Assembly (NCBI GenBank): GCA_963662905.2
Contig: CAXXFD010000001.1
Span: 124,001-188,000, forward strand
DNA: 64,000 bases
Source: G963662905 sp963662905
GTDB taxonomy: Bacteria; Bacteroidota; Bacteroidia; Bacteroidales; WRLA01
Direction of reading: 5' to 3'
A program made the translations under genes and the position numbers. Shown piece by piece: positions 8,295 through 17,389 of the stretch. A model generated the notes under the pieces. That model was not told where the DNA came from, made no database searches, and saw only the letters and a program-made list of their open reading frames with translations. Positions within the stretch are counted from its first letter, which is position 1. The number at the start of each line of letters is the position of its first letter.

Positions 8295-9512
8295 ATGAAC
8301 AAAAAACAAAACCATTTTGTCCTACAAATATTTATTGCATTAATTGGCGGAGCACTACTTGGCCTATACTACAAACCGGCTGTTCCGTATATTTCCTGGA
8401 TGGGCGATATTTTTATCAGGGCGCTGAAAATGATAATCCTGCCATTGATCCTGAGTTCAATCATTTCCGGAGTGGCCAATATTGGCAGGGCTGAAGACCT
8501 GGGAAGGCTGGGCTTAAAAACCTTGTCGTATTATTTGATGACCAGCCTGCTTGCGATATTGACCGGACTTTTTGCCATAAATATCAGTAAAGCAGGTGTG
8601 GGCGCTGATTTGGGTTTGAGCCGAAAAGTAGAAGGACTGGATGCGGCCACGGGATCCTTTGGAAGCACAATAATGGGCATCATTCCCGAAAATATTTTTA
8701 GCGCATTGTCGTCGGGCAATATGCTTCCTGTTATTTTCTTTGCGATTGTTTTTGGCTTCTTTGTAAATCAAGCTCCGGGGAAATCGGCGCACTTTCTCAC
8801 CGATTTCTTTCAGTCTGTTTTTGAAGTCATGATGAAAATCACCATGTTCATTATCCGCTTTACCCCACTTGGGGTCTTTGCGATTATAGCAAAGGTAATG
8901 GCTGAACAACAGAACCTGGGTTCACTGGTTGAAAGCATGGGTCTTTATATGCTTACAGTAATTGCTGCTTTGTTTTTTCATGCTTTTGTTACGCTCCCGC
9001 TAATTACCCGCTTTATCGGAAAATCAAAACCTTTCAGGCATATGGCCAATATGCGCCCGGCATTACTGACAGCTTTTTCTACAGCATCTTCCAGCGCAAC
9101 CTTGCCATTAACCATGAACAGCATTGAAGAGCGATCGGGTGTTTCAAACAAGGTTACCAGTTTTACCCTTCCGCTTGGTGCTACTATAAATATGGATGGC
9201 ACAGCACTTTACGAATGTGTTGCAGCTATTTTTATTGCCCAGGCATATGGTGTTGACCTGAGTTTTACCGAGCAGGCGTTGGTTGTGGTTACTGCACTTC
9301 TTGCATCTATTGGCGCTGCCGGCATTCCAATGGCCGGTTTGGTAATGATTGCCGTAATTTTATCTGCTGTGGGTCTTCCATTGGAGGGAATCGGGCTTAT
9401 TTTGGCCGTGGACCGTATTCTTGATATGCTCAGAACAGCCACAAACGTTTGGAGCGACAGCTGTGGCGCGGTTATTATTGCGCGATCAGAAGGTGAAAAA
9501 CTGAAAGTTTAG
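8295..9512 (+). CDS. Dicarboxylate/amino acid:cation symporter (DAACS, GltP/DctA family)
   Basis: A 405-residue inner-membrane carrier. The conserved SLC1/GltPh features are all readable: a serine-rich loop (TAFSTASSSATLPLTM), the NMDGTALYE motif in TM7 (NMDGT), the glycine-rich hairpin GIPMAGLVMI and the TM8 motif DRILDMLRTATNVWSD. The family couples uptake of glutamate, aspartate or C4-dicarboxylates to Na+ or H+. The R/D pattern in TM8 (DRILDMLRTATNV) favours an acidic amino acid or dicarboxylate substrate. It overlaps the convergent response-regulator gene by four bases. Confidence 0.92.
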   Translation: MNKKQNHFVLQIFIALIGGALLGLYYKPAVPYISWMGDIFIRALKMIILPLILSSIISGVANIGRAEDLGRLGLKTLSYYLMTSLLAILTGLFAINISKAGVGADLGLSRKVEGLDAATGSFGSTIMGIIPENIFSALSSGNMLPVIFFAIVFGFFVNQAPGKSAHFLTDFFQSVFEVMMKITMFIIRFTPLGVFAIIAKVMAEQQNLGSLVESMGLYMLTVIAALFFHAFVTLPLITRFIGKSKPFRHMANMRPALLTAFSTASSSATLPLTMNSIEERSGVSNKVTSFTLPLGATINMDGTALYECVAAIFIAQAYGVDLSFTEQALVVVTALLASIGAAGIPMAGLVMIAVILSAVGLPLEGIGLILAVDRILDMLRTATNVWSDSCGAVIIARSEGEKLKV

Positions 9513-9886
9513 CTTTCTCCTTTTTTTTGGCGATACAATTGCAAAATGTGTTCTATATCTTCATTTACAATGGGCTTGCAGATGTGGCGCAAAGCCTGAT
9601 ATCGTGAAATTGCCTTGTAGTCCGGTTCTGAAGCACTGACGAAAACCACCTCAAATTTTCTCTTGGGATAGCGCTCAAGCAGATCCAGGCCACTGCCTCG
9701 CGGCATTTTCAGGTCTAGAAAGATTAAATCGGGTCTGCTTTTGTTGATTATTTCCCATGCTTCTTCGATATTGCGCGCACTGCCCACAAGCACAACCTTA
9801 TCAGTATATGTGCTCAAGAGATGTTCAATGGCAAAAATACCGGCTGTTTCATCATCAATTATTAATACCTTTATAAGACTCATCAA
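9509..9886 (-). CDS. Receiver-only response regulator (CheY-like)
   Basis: About 125 residues make a single REC domain and nothing else. The acidic pocket IIDDE is at residues 9-13, the phospho-acceptor aspartate is in LIFLDLKMP near 58, the signalling Ser/Thr is in VFVSASEP, and the conserved lysine is in HICKPI near 104. A second Met two residues in (MSLIKVLIIDDE) is an equally good start. With no output domain it must act by protein contact. It ends at 9509 and lies directly downstream of the exosortase-like gene (16 bases), so the two are probably cotranscribed. No histidine kinase is nearby. Confidence 0.85.
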   Translation of the reverse strand: MMSLIKVLIIDDETAGIFAIEHLLSTYTDKVVLVGSARNIEEAWEIINKSRPDLIFLDLKMPRGSGLDLLERYPKRKFEVVFVSASEPDYKAISRYQALRHICKPIVNEDIEHILQLYRQKKGES

Positions 9887-9902
9887 TAATTATACGTTCT
9901 TG

Positions 9903-10502
9903 TTACTCTTTTATTTTTTTGTTTGCAAGGTTTCTGCTTACCGAAGGTGCTATTTTTTCTACCCACCATATCCACATAAAGAAAATAACTACATAGAAAA
10001 ACGGACGAAAGAGATAGTCGTGGCTGAATTGCCAATAATCAGGTTTCCAAAGCAATACGATTGATAATCCGATAATCCGGAAAAGGTTTGTAAGATGGAC
10101 GATGAGGACACCCAAAGGGATAAACCATAACTTTTTCAGCCAGGGGCCTCGGAAAAAGATAATCAAAAGGGCAAACTGAGAAAACTGCTTGAGTCCAGAG
10201 CATCCGGCATTGATCGCAATATAGCCTTTGTTGCTAAAATACATGGTTTGATCAATAGTTGTAATTTCCAATCCCAATATATGCACATCAAACCAATGGC
10301 TTTGCGCAAATACCAGCCATGACATATAATCGTAGGCACTTGCCATGAAATTATTAATCGGCCAATAATGCAGGTCATAAGCCCAAAAACGCCAGCTAAA
10401 ATGGATGATAACCGTAATTAAACCAAACAGGGCTACATCGGAAAGTGATTGCAGGTTATATTTTTCAATAAATTCCCGTATCTCAGCTCTTAATTTTTTC
10501 AT
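9903..10502 (-). CDS. Exosortase/archaeosortase family membrane protease
   Basis: A 199-residue polytopic membrane protein with the exosortase catalytic set: Cys101 in NAGCSGLKQF, Arg142 in TNLFRIIGLSI and His161 in FSHDYLFRP. Exosortases cleave C-terminal sorting tails (PEP-CTERM-like) and transfer the protein to a surface polymer. It is short and lacks the extra EpsI domain, resembling the compact Bacteroidota subfamilies. No obvious target protein with a matching tail is seen in the window. It precedes a receiver-only regulator, an arrangement that may tie surface sorting to signalling, although that is inference. Confidence 0.82.
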   Translation of the reverse strand: MKKLRAEIREFIEKYNLQSLSDVALFGLITVIIHFSWRFWAYDLHYWPINNFMASAYDYMSWLVFAQSHWFDVHILGLEITTIDQTMYFSNKGYIAINAGCSGLKQFSQFALLIIFFRGPWLKKLWFIPLGVLIVHLTNLFRIIGLSIVLLWKPDYWQFSHDYLFRPFFYVVIFFMWIWWVEKIAPSVSRNLANKKIKE

Positions 10503-10608
10503 TAAGATGGATTTATAGTGTTTTCGAGCCGTAAAGGTAATGTTTTTTGATAAAAGGCCGAATGGGGAATTACGGAATAATCAGGGCTAAAAAGAGGGAG
10601 AATGTGTT

Positions 10609-11874
10609 TTAGAATTGGAAACGGATTCCTCCGTTTATACTCAGGGAGGAAGCATTTCCACCGGGAGAATCATAAACAGAACGGAAATAATAACGGTAAG
10701 TCGGGTTAAGCTGCAATGCGAGTTTATCACTCAGATGGTATTCAAGAGTTAAACCAAAAAGCATCCGGAAATTGCTTTCCAGTTTTTCTTCTATGCGCCT
10801 TTCGATATAAAGCAAACGGACATCCGAAGGAATATCTGCAGGAGTTTCTTTTCTGTTCAAGATAACAGCATATTCGCCACCTGCCCTGAGGCTTAAGCCA
10901 AAATTACGATAGCTAAACAGATCATAACCAAAGCTTAAAGGAATGCGGAAATAGGTGTAACGATTGTCGGCATACGCAATAGTATTATGTGTCACTGAAT
11001 CGTAAATCGTTTCAATGGTTGTAATCAGGATTACCGAATCCGGATTGGACGGATCGGGCACATAATAATGCACATCGTAATAAAAGCCAACACTGTCCAA
11101 TGATTTATAATCGAGCGTATAGGGCGTTTGGTCTTCCATAACTGATGCCCCGAGGCCACCTTGCAAATAAATGCCGCCACCTAATTCGTAGCGTGCCATC
11201 GCATTTAAATTCAGCTGCCTGATGTTTAGTTGCTCGTCAACCGGTACATCAATAAATTCGGGGCCACTGTTTATAAGGAAGCTATATTTAGATGTTTTTT
11301 GGTAATCATCGAAGAGGCGGAAGCTGTATCCTTGTGTGTTTGTAAGGGCATTATTGCCCGGAAGACCCAGTGCATTTATTTTTTCAGGGGTTTTGAGGCG
11401 GAGCGCAAATGTTTCAAAGGAATTTTTAAACAGCTCAGGTTTCAGTGCTTGTAAGGTCTCTCCTTCAAATAGTTGGCGTTGAGGGGCAATGTTTTCTGCC
11501 GGTTTGGCATAGTAGGTTTCGGTCTCCGTGTATTTTATGAAAGGCTCCGCCATTTTCCGGCTTTCAAAAGCAGGCTTGTTTTCTTCCATCTCGATGAAAC
11601 ACTCCTGTTTCGATGGCATGTTTTCCGGGATTTCCGGTCTGCTTGCAGGCGAAAGCAAAAGAGTTGCTGAAACAATGGCCGCGGCAATACCTGTAATACC
11701 TGTGGAAGCCATCAGGTAGATATTGCTTGAAAAATTAGTGAAATTAAAAGATGTGAACTCATTCCACGACAATTTGCTGCTGATCCCGCTCCAAACGGAT
11801 GCAGCAGGCTCAATCTGAACGTTGCTCAGATTGTCGCGGAAAATGTCGTCAATATGTTCTAATCCATCTTTCAT
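10609..11874 (-). CDS. Anti-sigma-like protein with a C-terminal outer-membrane beta-barrel-like domain
   Basis: The 421-residue protein has three parts. Residues 1-50 (including EPAASVWSGISSKLSW) look like the cytoplasmic N-terminus of Bacteroidota anti-sigma-like proteins. Residues about 52-74 form one transmembrane helix. From about 215 the sequence has alternating aromatic/hydrophobic strands (MARYELGGGIYLQGGLGAS, YFRIPLSFGYDLF, GGIRFQF at the end) typical of an outer-membrane beta-barrel. It starts 23 bases after the ECF sigma gene, so the pair is one operon. I infer that it restrains the sigma factor; the dual-membrane topology is unproven. Confidence 0.68.
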   Translation of the reverse strand: MKDGLEHIDDIFRDNLSNVQIEPAASVWSGISSKLSWNEFTSFNFTNFSSNIYLMASTGITGIAAAIVSATLLLSPASRPEIPENMPSKQECFIEMEENKPAFESRKMAEPFIKYTETETYYAKPAENIAPQRQLFEGETLQALKPELFKNSFETFALRLKTPEKINALGLPGNNALTNTQGYSFRLFDDYQKTSKYSFLINSGPEFIDVPVDEQLNIRQLNLNAMARYELGGGIYLQGGLGASVMEDQTPYTLDYKSLDSVGFYYDVHYYVPDPSNPDSVILITTIETIYDSVTHNTIAYADNRYTYFRIPLSFGYDLFSYRNFGLSLRAGGEYAVILNRKETPADIPSDVRLLYIERRIEEKLESNFRMLFGLTLEYHLSDKLALQLNPTYRYYFRSVYDSPGGNASSLSINGGIRFQF

Positions 11875-11897
11875 ATAAATAATGGCTTGTATAGCCT

Positions 11898-12452
11898 TTA
11901 TCTTTTAAAGTTTAATTCTTCAAGGCGTTTTCTAAGGTATTTTCTGGCTTTCGATAGCTGCGATTTTGATGTGTTTTCAGATACATCAAGCAGCTCGGCA
12001 ATTTCTGCATGTGTATAACCTTCAAATACATAAAGGTTAAAAACCATGCGGTAGCCTTCGGGAAGTTCCTGTATCAGCTTCATCAGTGCTTTTTCACGGC
12101 TGTGCCCCTTTTCCGTTTCATGGTATGAGGGAGCATCACCGGCGATACGGTCTTCCAGATCATCGATATCAGTCTGCACGTCATTTTTTTTGTTTTTTGT
12201 GTAATGCGTAATTGCAGTATTGATAACAATGCGTTTCAACCAACCTTCAAAAGAACCTTCAAATTTATAATCGTCAATTTTGGAGAAGATTTTCACAAAG
12301 CCTTCCTGCAATATATCTTCAGCGTCTGTACGATTTTTCGCAAAACGCAAACATATTGCCATTAATTGCCTTGAGTATCTGGAATACAGCCTGTTCTGAT
12401 ACCGGCGCTTACCTGCTGAGCATCCTTCGATCAGTTGTTTATCAGAGTGCAT
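11898..12452 (-). CDS. ECF RNA polymerase sigma factor
   Basis: A 184-residue sigma-70 family extracytoplasmic-function factor. Region 2 is visible as NRTDAEDILQEGFVKIFSKI followed by FEGWLKRIVINTAI. Region 4 is visible as LPEGYRMVFNLYVFEGYTHA with the helix-turn-helix EIAELLDVSENTSKSQLSKA. It would redirect RNA polymerase to a small regulon, probably of envelope genes. The next gene in the operon is the anti-sigma-like barrel protein. Confidence 0.93.
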   Translation of the reverse strand: MHSDKQLIEGCSAGKRRYQNRLYSRYSRQLMAICLRFAKNRTDAEDILQEGFVKIFSKIDDYKFEGSFEGWLKRIVINTAITHYTKNKKNDVQTDIDDLEDRIAGDAPSYHETEKGHSREKALMKLIQELPEGYRMVFNLYVFEGYTHAEIAELLDVSENTSKSQLSKARKYLRKRLEELNFKR

Positions 12453-12790
12453 TCTCCAAACTGCCTTTGGTTAGACTTCGGTTCATTTTTAATGGTTGCC
12501 TGAAAATCAATAATTTTTTAGGTTGATGCATGATTTTTTTTCAAGGCCAAAAAGATAAACAAAAAAATCATACTAAAGTCTGCCTTAAATCCGTGTGGTA
12601 CTTTCTTAACTGCAATAATTGCTTGATTTACGGGAAATTAATCCTTAAAAAAAAACTATGGTCATTTAAAGTAACAGCTAAAACAAAAGTATAAAAAACA
12701 GCATCAGGCTGGAATTTTAACAACCAGCTTCTGATGCTGTTCTGTGCGATATTGCGCCAAAACCACATTTTGGCATAATAATTTATTGTA
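12453..12790. other. Intergenic region: sigma-operon leader and RND-operon terminator
   Basis: No gene is seen in these 338 bases. The left part (about 12453-12600) must carry the promoter of the downstream-reading, leftward sigma-factor operon. The right part contains the terminator hairpin of the efflux operon at 12697-12741. Confidence 0.6.
12685..12741 (-). terminator. Terminator of the efflux operon
   Basis: A long imperfect hairpin spans 12697-12741: an 11-bp arm AACAGCATCAG pairs with its complement, then a small bulge and GCTGG/CCAGC. On the minus strand it is followed by TTTTTTATACTTTT. It lies about 50 bases after the RND gene stop. Confidence 0.75.
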
Positions 12791-15700
12791 TTATTTGCTT
12801 TCCGTTTTCAAGATATTTTTTGCAAAAATCGTTTTCACGATCCAGGATGCATGATACATGCTCGGCACAATAACCAGCGTGAGGAAAGTAGCAAACGACA
12901 AGCCGAAAATAATGGTCCAGGAAATCGGCCCCCAGAATACGGCATTATCGCCTCCAAAATATATTTGAGGGTCAAAATCTGTTAAAGCAGTGATTAGGTT
13001 GATGTTTAAGCCCACTGCAAGGGGAATCAAGCCCATAATTGTAGTAATAGCAGTAAGCAGCACTGGGCGCAACCTGGTTTTGCCTGCCCGAACAACGCAG
13101 TCAAGCGCTTCAGCGGCGGGCAAAAGCGATTTTTCGTCCATACCTAATTCTGCACGGCGGCGTGATTTAAGCAGATCGATATAATCTATAAGCACAATGG
13201 CATTGTTTACAACAACACCTGCCAGAGAAACAATACCAATACCGGTCATTACCACAACAAATTCCATTTGGAATGTTGCCAGCCCGCCAAAAACACCAAT
13301 AGTACTGAATAACACACTGGCCAGGATGATAGCGGGTTTTACAACTGAATTAAACTGAGTTACCAGAATAATAGTAATCAGCGATATAGCGATAAGCAAA
13401 GCTCTGATCAGGAATGCCATGGATTCTTCCTGCTCTTCTTGTTCGCCGGTAAAATCAATACGATATCCGTCGGGCATTTCAAAAAACTGCATCACATCTT
13501 TGATGTTGTTGTTAACCTCCGTGGCATTGTAACCTTCAATTACATTGGAATAAACCGTAATGACCCGGTCCATGTCTTTGCGTTTTACACTGTTATAGGT
13601 TGTTCCGTAGCTGACATCAGCAACAGCAGAGATCGGTATTTGATGGATTTTTCCTGTGGCAGCATCCCGGAAGGTGATTTTTTGGTTCATCAAAGCCGGA
13701 ACATCATAACGGTATTGATCCTGCATCCTGAGTTGAATAGGGAATTCATCTTCGCCAACTTTATAGTCCGAAACTTCTTTCCCGAAAAGCGCGGTACGGA
13801 TTGTTGATGCTATTTGTCCTGTAGATAGCCCAAAACGCCGGGCTTTGTCGCGGTCGATGTGCATAATCATTTCAGGCTTGCTGAGGCTCATATCCACTTT
13901 CAGGCCTTCGATGCCTGCAATGGAAGAATTTTCAATATAGGCCTTAACGCTGTCGGCAAGGAAAATCAAATCGTCAAATTCTTTCCCGCTGATTTCGATA
14001 TTAATGGGTTTTCCGGTAGGAGGCCCTTCGGAATTTTTTTCCACAGAAAGCTGAACCCCTGGATATTTGCCAATCAATCCATCGCTCAAATCCTTCAAAA
14101 TATGAGTTGTGTTGATGTCTTTGCGCAATTCATAATCAAGAAAGCTGACGGTAATCAATCCTTTGTGGGGTGTTTCATCAAAGCTAAAAAAGTCATTTTC
14201 ACCTTTGGCGCCGGTTCCAACAGTTGTAAGTACCGATTTCACGATTTCTGCCCGGTTTCCAATAATCCGGCTTACATCTTCTTCCATTGCGTGCATCAGG
14301 GAGTCCGTTTTGTCTAAATCGGTTCCTATAGGCAATTCGGCAAGGATATTGATGAATTTAGGATCCGAATCCGGGAAAAACAGCACCTTCGGGCTGCTGG
14401 AAAAATAAAAAATAATGGTAATAAAAAGCAGTACTGTTGTGGCTCCAATGGCCATGAACGGTTTTTTTCCGGAAAGCACATAAGAGAGTACCTTAACGTA
14501 AAAGCCCTCGAGCCAAACCAGGAATCTGTTCTGAAACCACCTTGCCGCCCGTGAAAGGAAGAAATAATTCATCATGCCAATAACCGAAAACAGGGCAAAT
14601 AAATTTCCCATGGCATTGGATCCCATAACAAAAAACAATACAGAGAGCACAGCTAAAATGCCTATTAAAAACCATGTTGGCCTGGCTTTTGGCAAAGGTG
14701 TTTGTTCTCCTTGTTTTATAAATGATGATGAAATTACCGGAATAATGACCAAGGCTACAAACAAACTAGATGTAAGAACAATAATGAGTGTTACGGGCAG
14801 AAATTTCATAAACTCACCAATGAGGCTGTCCCAGAATATGAGTGGGAAAAAGGCGGCCAGGGTTGTAGCCGTTGAAGAAATAATCGGCATTGCAATTTCG
14901 CCCACAGCCTGCTTTGCCGCTTCAAAACGGCTGTAACCCTGATCGAGGAAGCGATAGATGTTTTCCACTACCACAATGGCATTATCCACAAGCATCCCCA
15001 AAGCGAGGATCAACCCAAAGAGGATGATCATATTAATAGTAGTGCCCATTAGGCTGAAAACCACAAAACTAACAAACATGCTTGTTGGGATGGCCAAACC
15101 TACAAAGAGGGAGTTGCGCGCACCGAGAAAGAAGAAAAGCACGACAATCACGAAAATGACGCCCATGATGATGGAGTTTTCCAGATTGCTCAATTGTTTG
15201 CGTACCACATCAGACTGATCGTTGGTAATATCGATGGTCAGGTCTTTGGGCAATTGGCCATAGCGCTGTGCTTCTTCAAGTACCTGAAAAATTTTATCGG
15301 TCGTTTCGAGCAGGTTTTCACCTCCTTTTTTTACTACCTGAAGGCTTACGACCGCTTGTTTGTTAAGTCTGGCGTAGTTGTTCGGGTCTTTAAAACCGTC
15401 TTCAATTGTGGCTACATCGCGCAGATAGACAATATTTCCGTTTTCGCTTTTAACAATGATATCCTCAATTTCGGAGGCATCTTCAAACTCTCCTAGTATG
15501 CGCACCGACCGCCGCGTATTGTTCATGCGGAGCTCTCCTCCGGCAATGGACATGTTTTCGTACGCAATGGCATTTTCTATATCGCCAAAAGATAAATTGC
15601 GCGCTTCCATTTTGTAGGGATCCACATGAACTTTCACTTCACGGTCGTTAACGCCGGTAATCTCTACTTTGGAAACTTCTGTGATGCCTTCCATCTCGTC

Positions 15701-16213
15701 TTCAAGATATTCGGCATATTTTTTCAGCTCTACGATACTGTATTCGCCCGACAGGTTGATGTTGATAATTGGAAATTCCGTGAAATCAATATCATCCACA
15801 ATGGGGTCGTCGAGCAAATCGTTGGGCAGTTCGCTTTTGGCTTTATCAACGGCATCTTTTACATCCTGCAAAGCTTTATTGATGTCGGTATCCATATTGA
15901 ACTCGCAAAGGATTACCGAAACATCCTGTGCCGAGGTGGAGGTCATTTCATTGATACCACGTATGCTTTCGATTTCTTTCTCAAGCGGCCGGGTTACCAG
16001 GTTTTCCATGTCGATGGGCGCATTGCCCGGGTAAACGGTTTGCACAACAACTGTTGGCATAAACACCTCCGGAAAAAGCTCCTTTGGCAAATTGAGGTAT
16101 GAAAAATAGCCAAAAGCCATTAACATAACCCCCATCAGGTAAACTGTATTTTTGTTTTTTAAAGCCCAGGTCGTTAATTTAAACTCCCGGACAATTTTCT
16201 TTTCCTGTTCCAT
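12791..16213 (-). CDS. RND efflux transporter permease (HAE/AcrB-like)
   Basis: A 1140-residue inner-membrane proton antiporter, longer than the usual ~1040 because of an insert between the first TM4-6 block and the second half (around residues 505-600). The TM4 motif is GMLVDNAIVVVENIYR near 402-417: the first aspartate of AcrB's DD pair is kept, the second is Asn, as in several non-AcrB subfamilies. Two homologous halves each with a large periplasmic loop are apparent. It exports drugs, metals or lipids with the adaptor and TolC-like gene upstream. It is the last gene of a tetR-tetR-tolC-adaptor-permease operon. Confidence 0.93.
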   Translation of the reverse strand: MEQEKKIVREFKLTTWALKNKNTVYLMGVMLMAFGYFSYLNLPKELFPEVFMPTVVVQTVYPGNAPIDMENLVTRPLEKEIESIRGINEMTSTSAQDVSVILCEFNMDTDINKALQDVKDAVDKAKSELPNDLLDDPIVDDIDFTEFPIININLSGEYSIVELKKYAEYLEDEMEGITEVSKVEITGVNDREVKVHVDPYKMEARNLSFGDIENAIAYENMSIAGGELRMNNTRRSVRILGEFEDASEIEDIIVKSENGNIVYLRDVATIEDGFKDPNNYARLNKQAVVSLQVVKKGGENLLETTDKIFQVLEEAQRYGQLPKDLTIDITNDQSDVVRKQLSNLENSIIMGVIFVIVVLFFFLGARNSLFVGLAIPTSMFVSFVVFSLMGTTINMIILFGLILALGMLVDNAIVVVENIYRFLDQGYSRFEAAKQAVGEIAMPIISSTATTLAAFFPLIFWDSLIGEFMKFLPVTLIIVLTSSLFVALVIIPVISSSFIKQGEQTPLPKARPTWFLIGILAVLSVLFFVMGSNAMGNLFALFSVIGMMNYFFLSRAARWFQNRFLVWLEGFYVKVLSYVLSGKKPFMAIGATTVLLFITIIFYFSSSPKVLFFPDSDPKFINILAELPIGTDLDKTDSLMHAMEEDVSRIIGNRAEIVKSVLTTVGTGAKGENDFFSFDETPHKGLITVSFLDYELRKDINTTHILKDLSDGLIGKYPGVQLSVEKNSEGPPTGKPINIEISGKEFDDLIFLADSVKAYIENSSIAGIEGLKVDMSLSKPEMIMHIDRDKARRFGLSTGQIASTIRTALFGKEVSDYKVGEDEFPIQLRMQDQYRYDVPALMNQKITFRDAATGKIHQIPISAVADVSYGTTYNSVKRKDMDRVITVYSNVIEGYNATEVNNNIKDVMQFFEMPDGYRIDFTGEQEEQEESMAFLIRALLIAISLITIILVTQFNSVVKPAIILASVLFSTIGVFGGLATFQMEFVVVMTGIGIVSLAGVVVNNAIVLIDYIDLLKSRRRAELGMDEKSLLPAAEALDCVVRAGKTRLRPVLLTAITTIMGLIPLAVGLNINLITALTDFDPQIYFGGDNAVFWGPISWTIIFGLSFATFLTLVIVPSMYHASWIVKTIFAKNILKTESK

Positions 16214-16231
16214 GAAATTTGTCTTAATTGA

Positions 16232-17362
16232 TTATTCATCAACTTTTACACGTACTCCGTCTGTTACGATCTGATAACCTTCTGTAACCAGCTCATCATC
16301 AGGATTTAATCCTATGGTTATCATTGTAAGGTCATTGTAGGAACGGCCTGAAGTTATGTAGTGTTTGGCTGCAAATTGGCCGTTTTTTGTCCGTTCAACA
16401 ACATAAATAAATTCGCCTTTCAGGTCTTTTCGGATGAGAATGGAAGGGACTACAAGCGCATTTTCAGTGATGAAATCCCGTACCTTGATAATTGCCAACA
16501 TATTGGGCTTTAGTTTTTCATCGGGATTATCAGCCCTTAATTGCATGGTAAAAGTCCTGTTTTGCGGATTGATGACTTCGCCCAGACGGAAAACCGGTAA
16601 CATCATTTTTAAATCCGGATAAGCCGGGAAGCTGACATCAACCATATCATTGGTTTTTATTGCGCCAAGGAAGGTTTCCGAGATGTCTGCATTAATAAAC
16701 ACTTCGCTAAGGTTTACAAGCTGCATCAATTGGACACCCGGGATAGCGAGTTCGCCGGTTTTTACAAAAATCTCATCAATAATTCCGTCAAAAGGACTGG
16801 TTATTAATGCCATATCCAATTGGCTGCGTAAAGTGGCGAGTTTGCTTTCCAAAGATTCTACATTGTTTTTGGCCTGAAGGTATTCGATTTCTGATCCGAT
16901 TTCCTTATCCCAAAGTGCTTTTTGTTTTTTGTAGATTGTTTGTGCAAGTTCCAGTGCCGTTTCAACTTCTTTAATTGAGTTTTCAATGATAGAAGTATTC
17001 AGGCGGATGAGTTCCTGCCCTTTTTTCACCCTTTGTCCTTCTTTTACATAAATCTGCTTAATCTGCCCATTGATTTCCGGGCTGATATAGGCTGCTTCAA
17101 CAGCTTCGACATATCCGCTGGCTTCAAAAAAGTGCTCAAAAGTAGTTGGTTTCAAAGGCTGGGTGCGTACCAAAATCCCTTGTTCGGGATGGTCTTCTGC
17201 GGCCAGCTGGTTTTCGAGCGAGCGGATTTTTTCCTGAAGGGTTTTTAATTCGGCTTTGCTGCTGGCAAGTTCTGCAGCTTTGTCCGTGATTTCTTCAGGC
17301 TTTTGCTGGCATGCAAAGCCTATAAATGCAATTGCCAGTATTACTAGAATATTCTTTTTCAT
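16232..17362 (-). CDS. RND efflux adaptor (membrane fusion protein), lipoprotein
   Basis: A 376-residue HlyD/AcrA-family periplasmic adaptor. The N-terminus MKKNILVILAIAFIGFAC ends in a lipobox cysteine at 18, so it is probably lipid-anchored. A coiled-coil hairpin (about residues 30-60 and 130-190) is flanked by a split lipoyl domain (GYVEAVEAAYISPEINGQIK; ITSPFDGIIDEIFVKTGE), then beta-barrel and membrane-proximal domains. It joins the permease, 18 bases downstream, to the TolC-like channel encoded just upstream. Confidence 0.92.
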   Translation of the reverse strand: MKKNILVILAIAFIGFACQQKPEEITDKAAELASSKAELKTLQEKIRSLENQLAAEDHPEQGILVRTQPLKPTTFEHFFEASGYVEAVEAAYISPEINGQIKQIYVKEGQRVKKGQELIRLNTSIIENSIKEVETALELAQTIYKKQKALWDKEIGSEIEYLQAKNNVESLESKLATLRSQLDMALITSPFDGIIDEIFVKTGELAIPGVQLMQLVNLSEVFINADISETFLGAIKTNDMVDVSFPAYPDLKMMLPVFRLGEVINPQNRTFTMQLRADNPDEKLKPNMLAIIKVRDFITENALVVPSILIRKDLKGEFIYVVERTKNGQFAAKHYITSGRSYNDLTMITIGLNPDDELVTEGYQIVTDGVRVKVDE

Positions 17363-17389
17363 TTTTTCTGTTTTTATGTGTTTTGCTTT

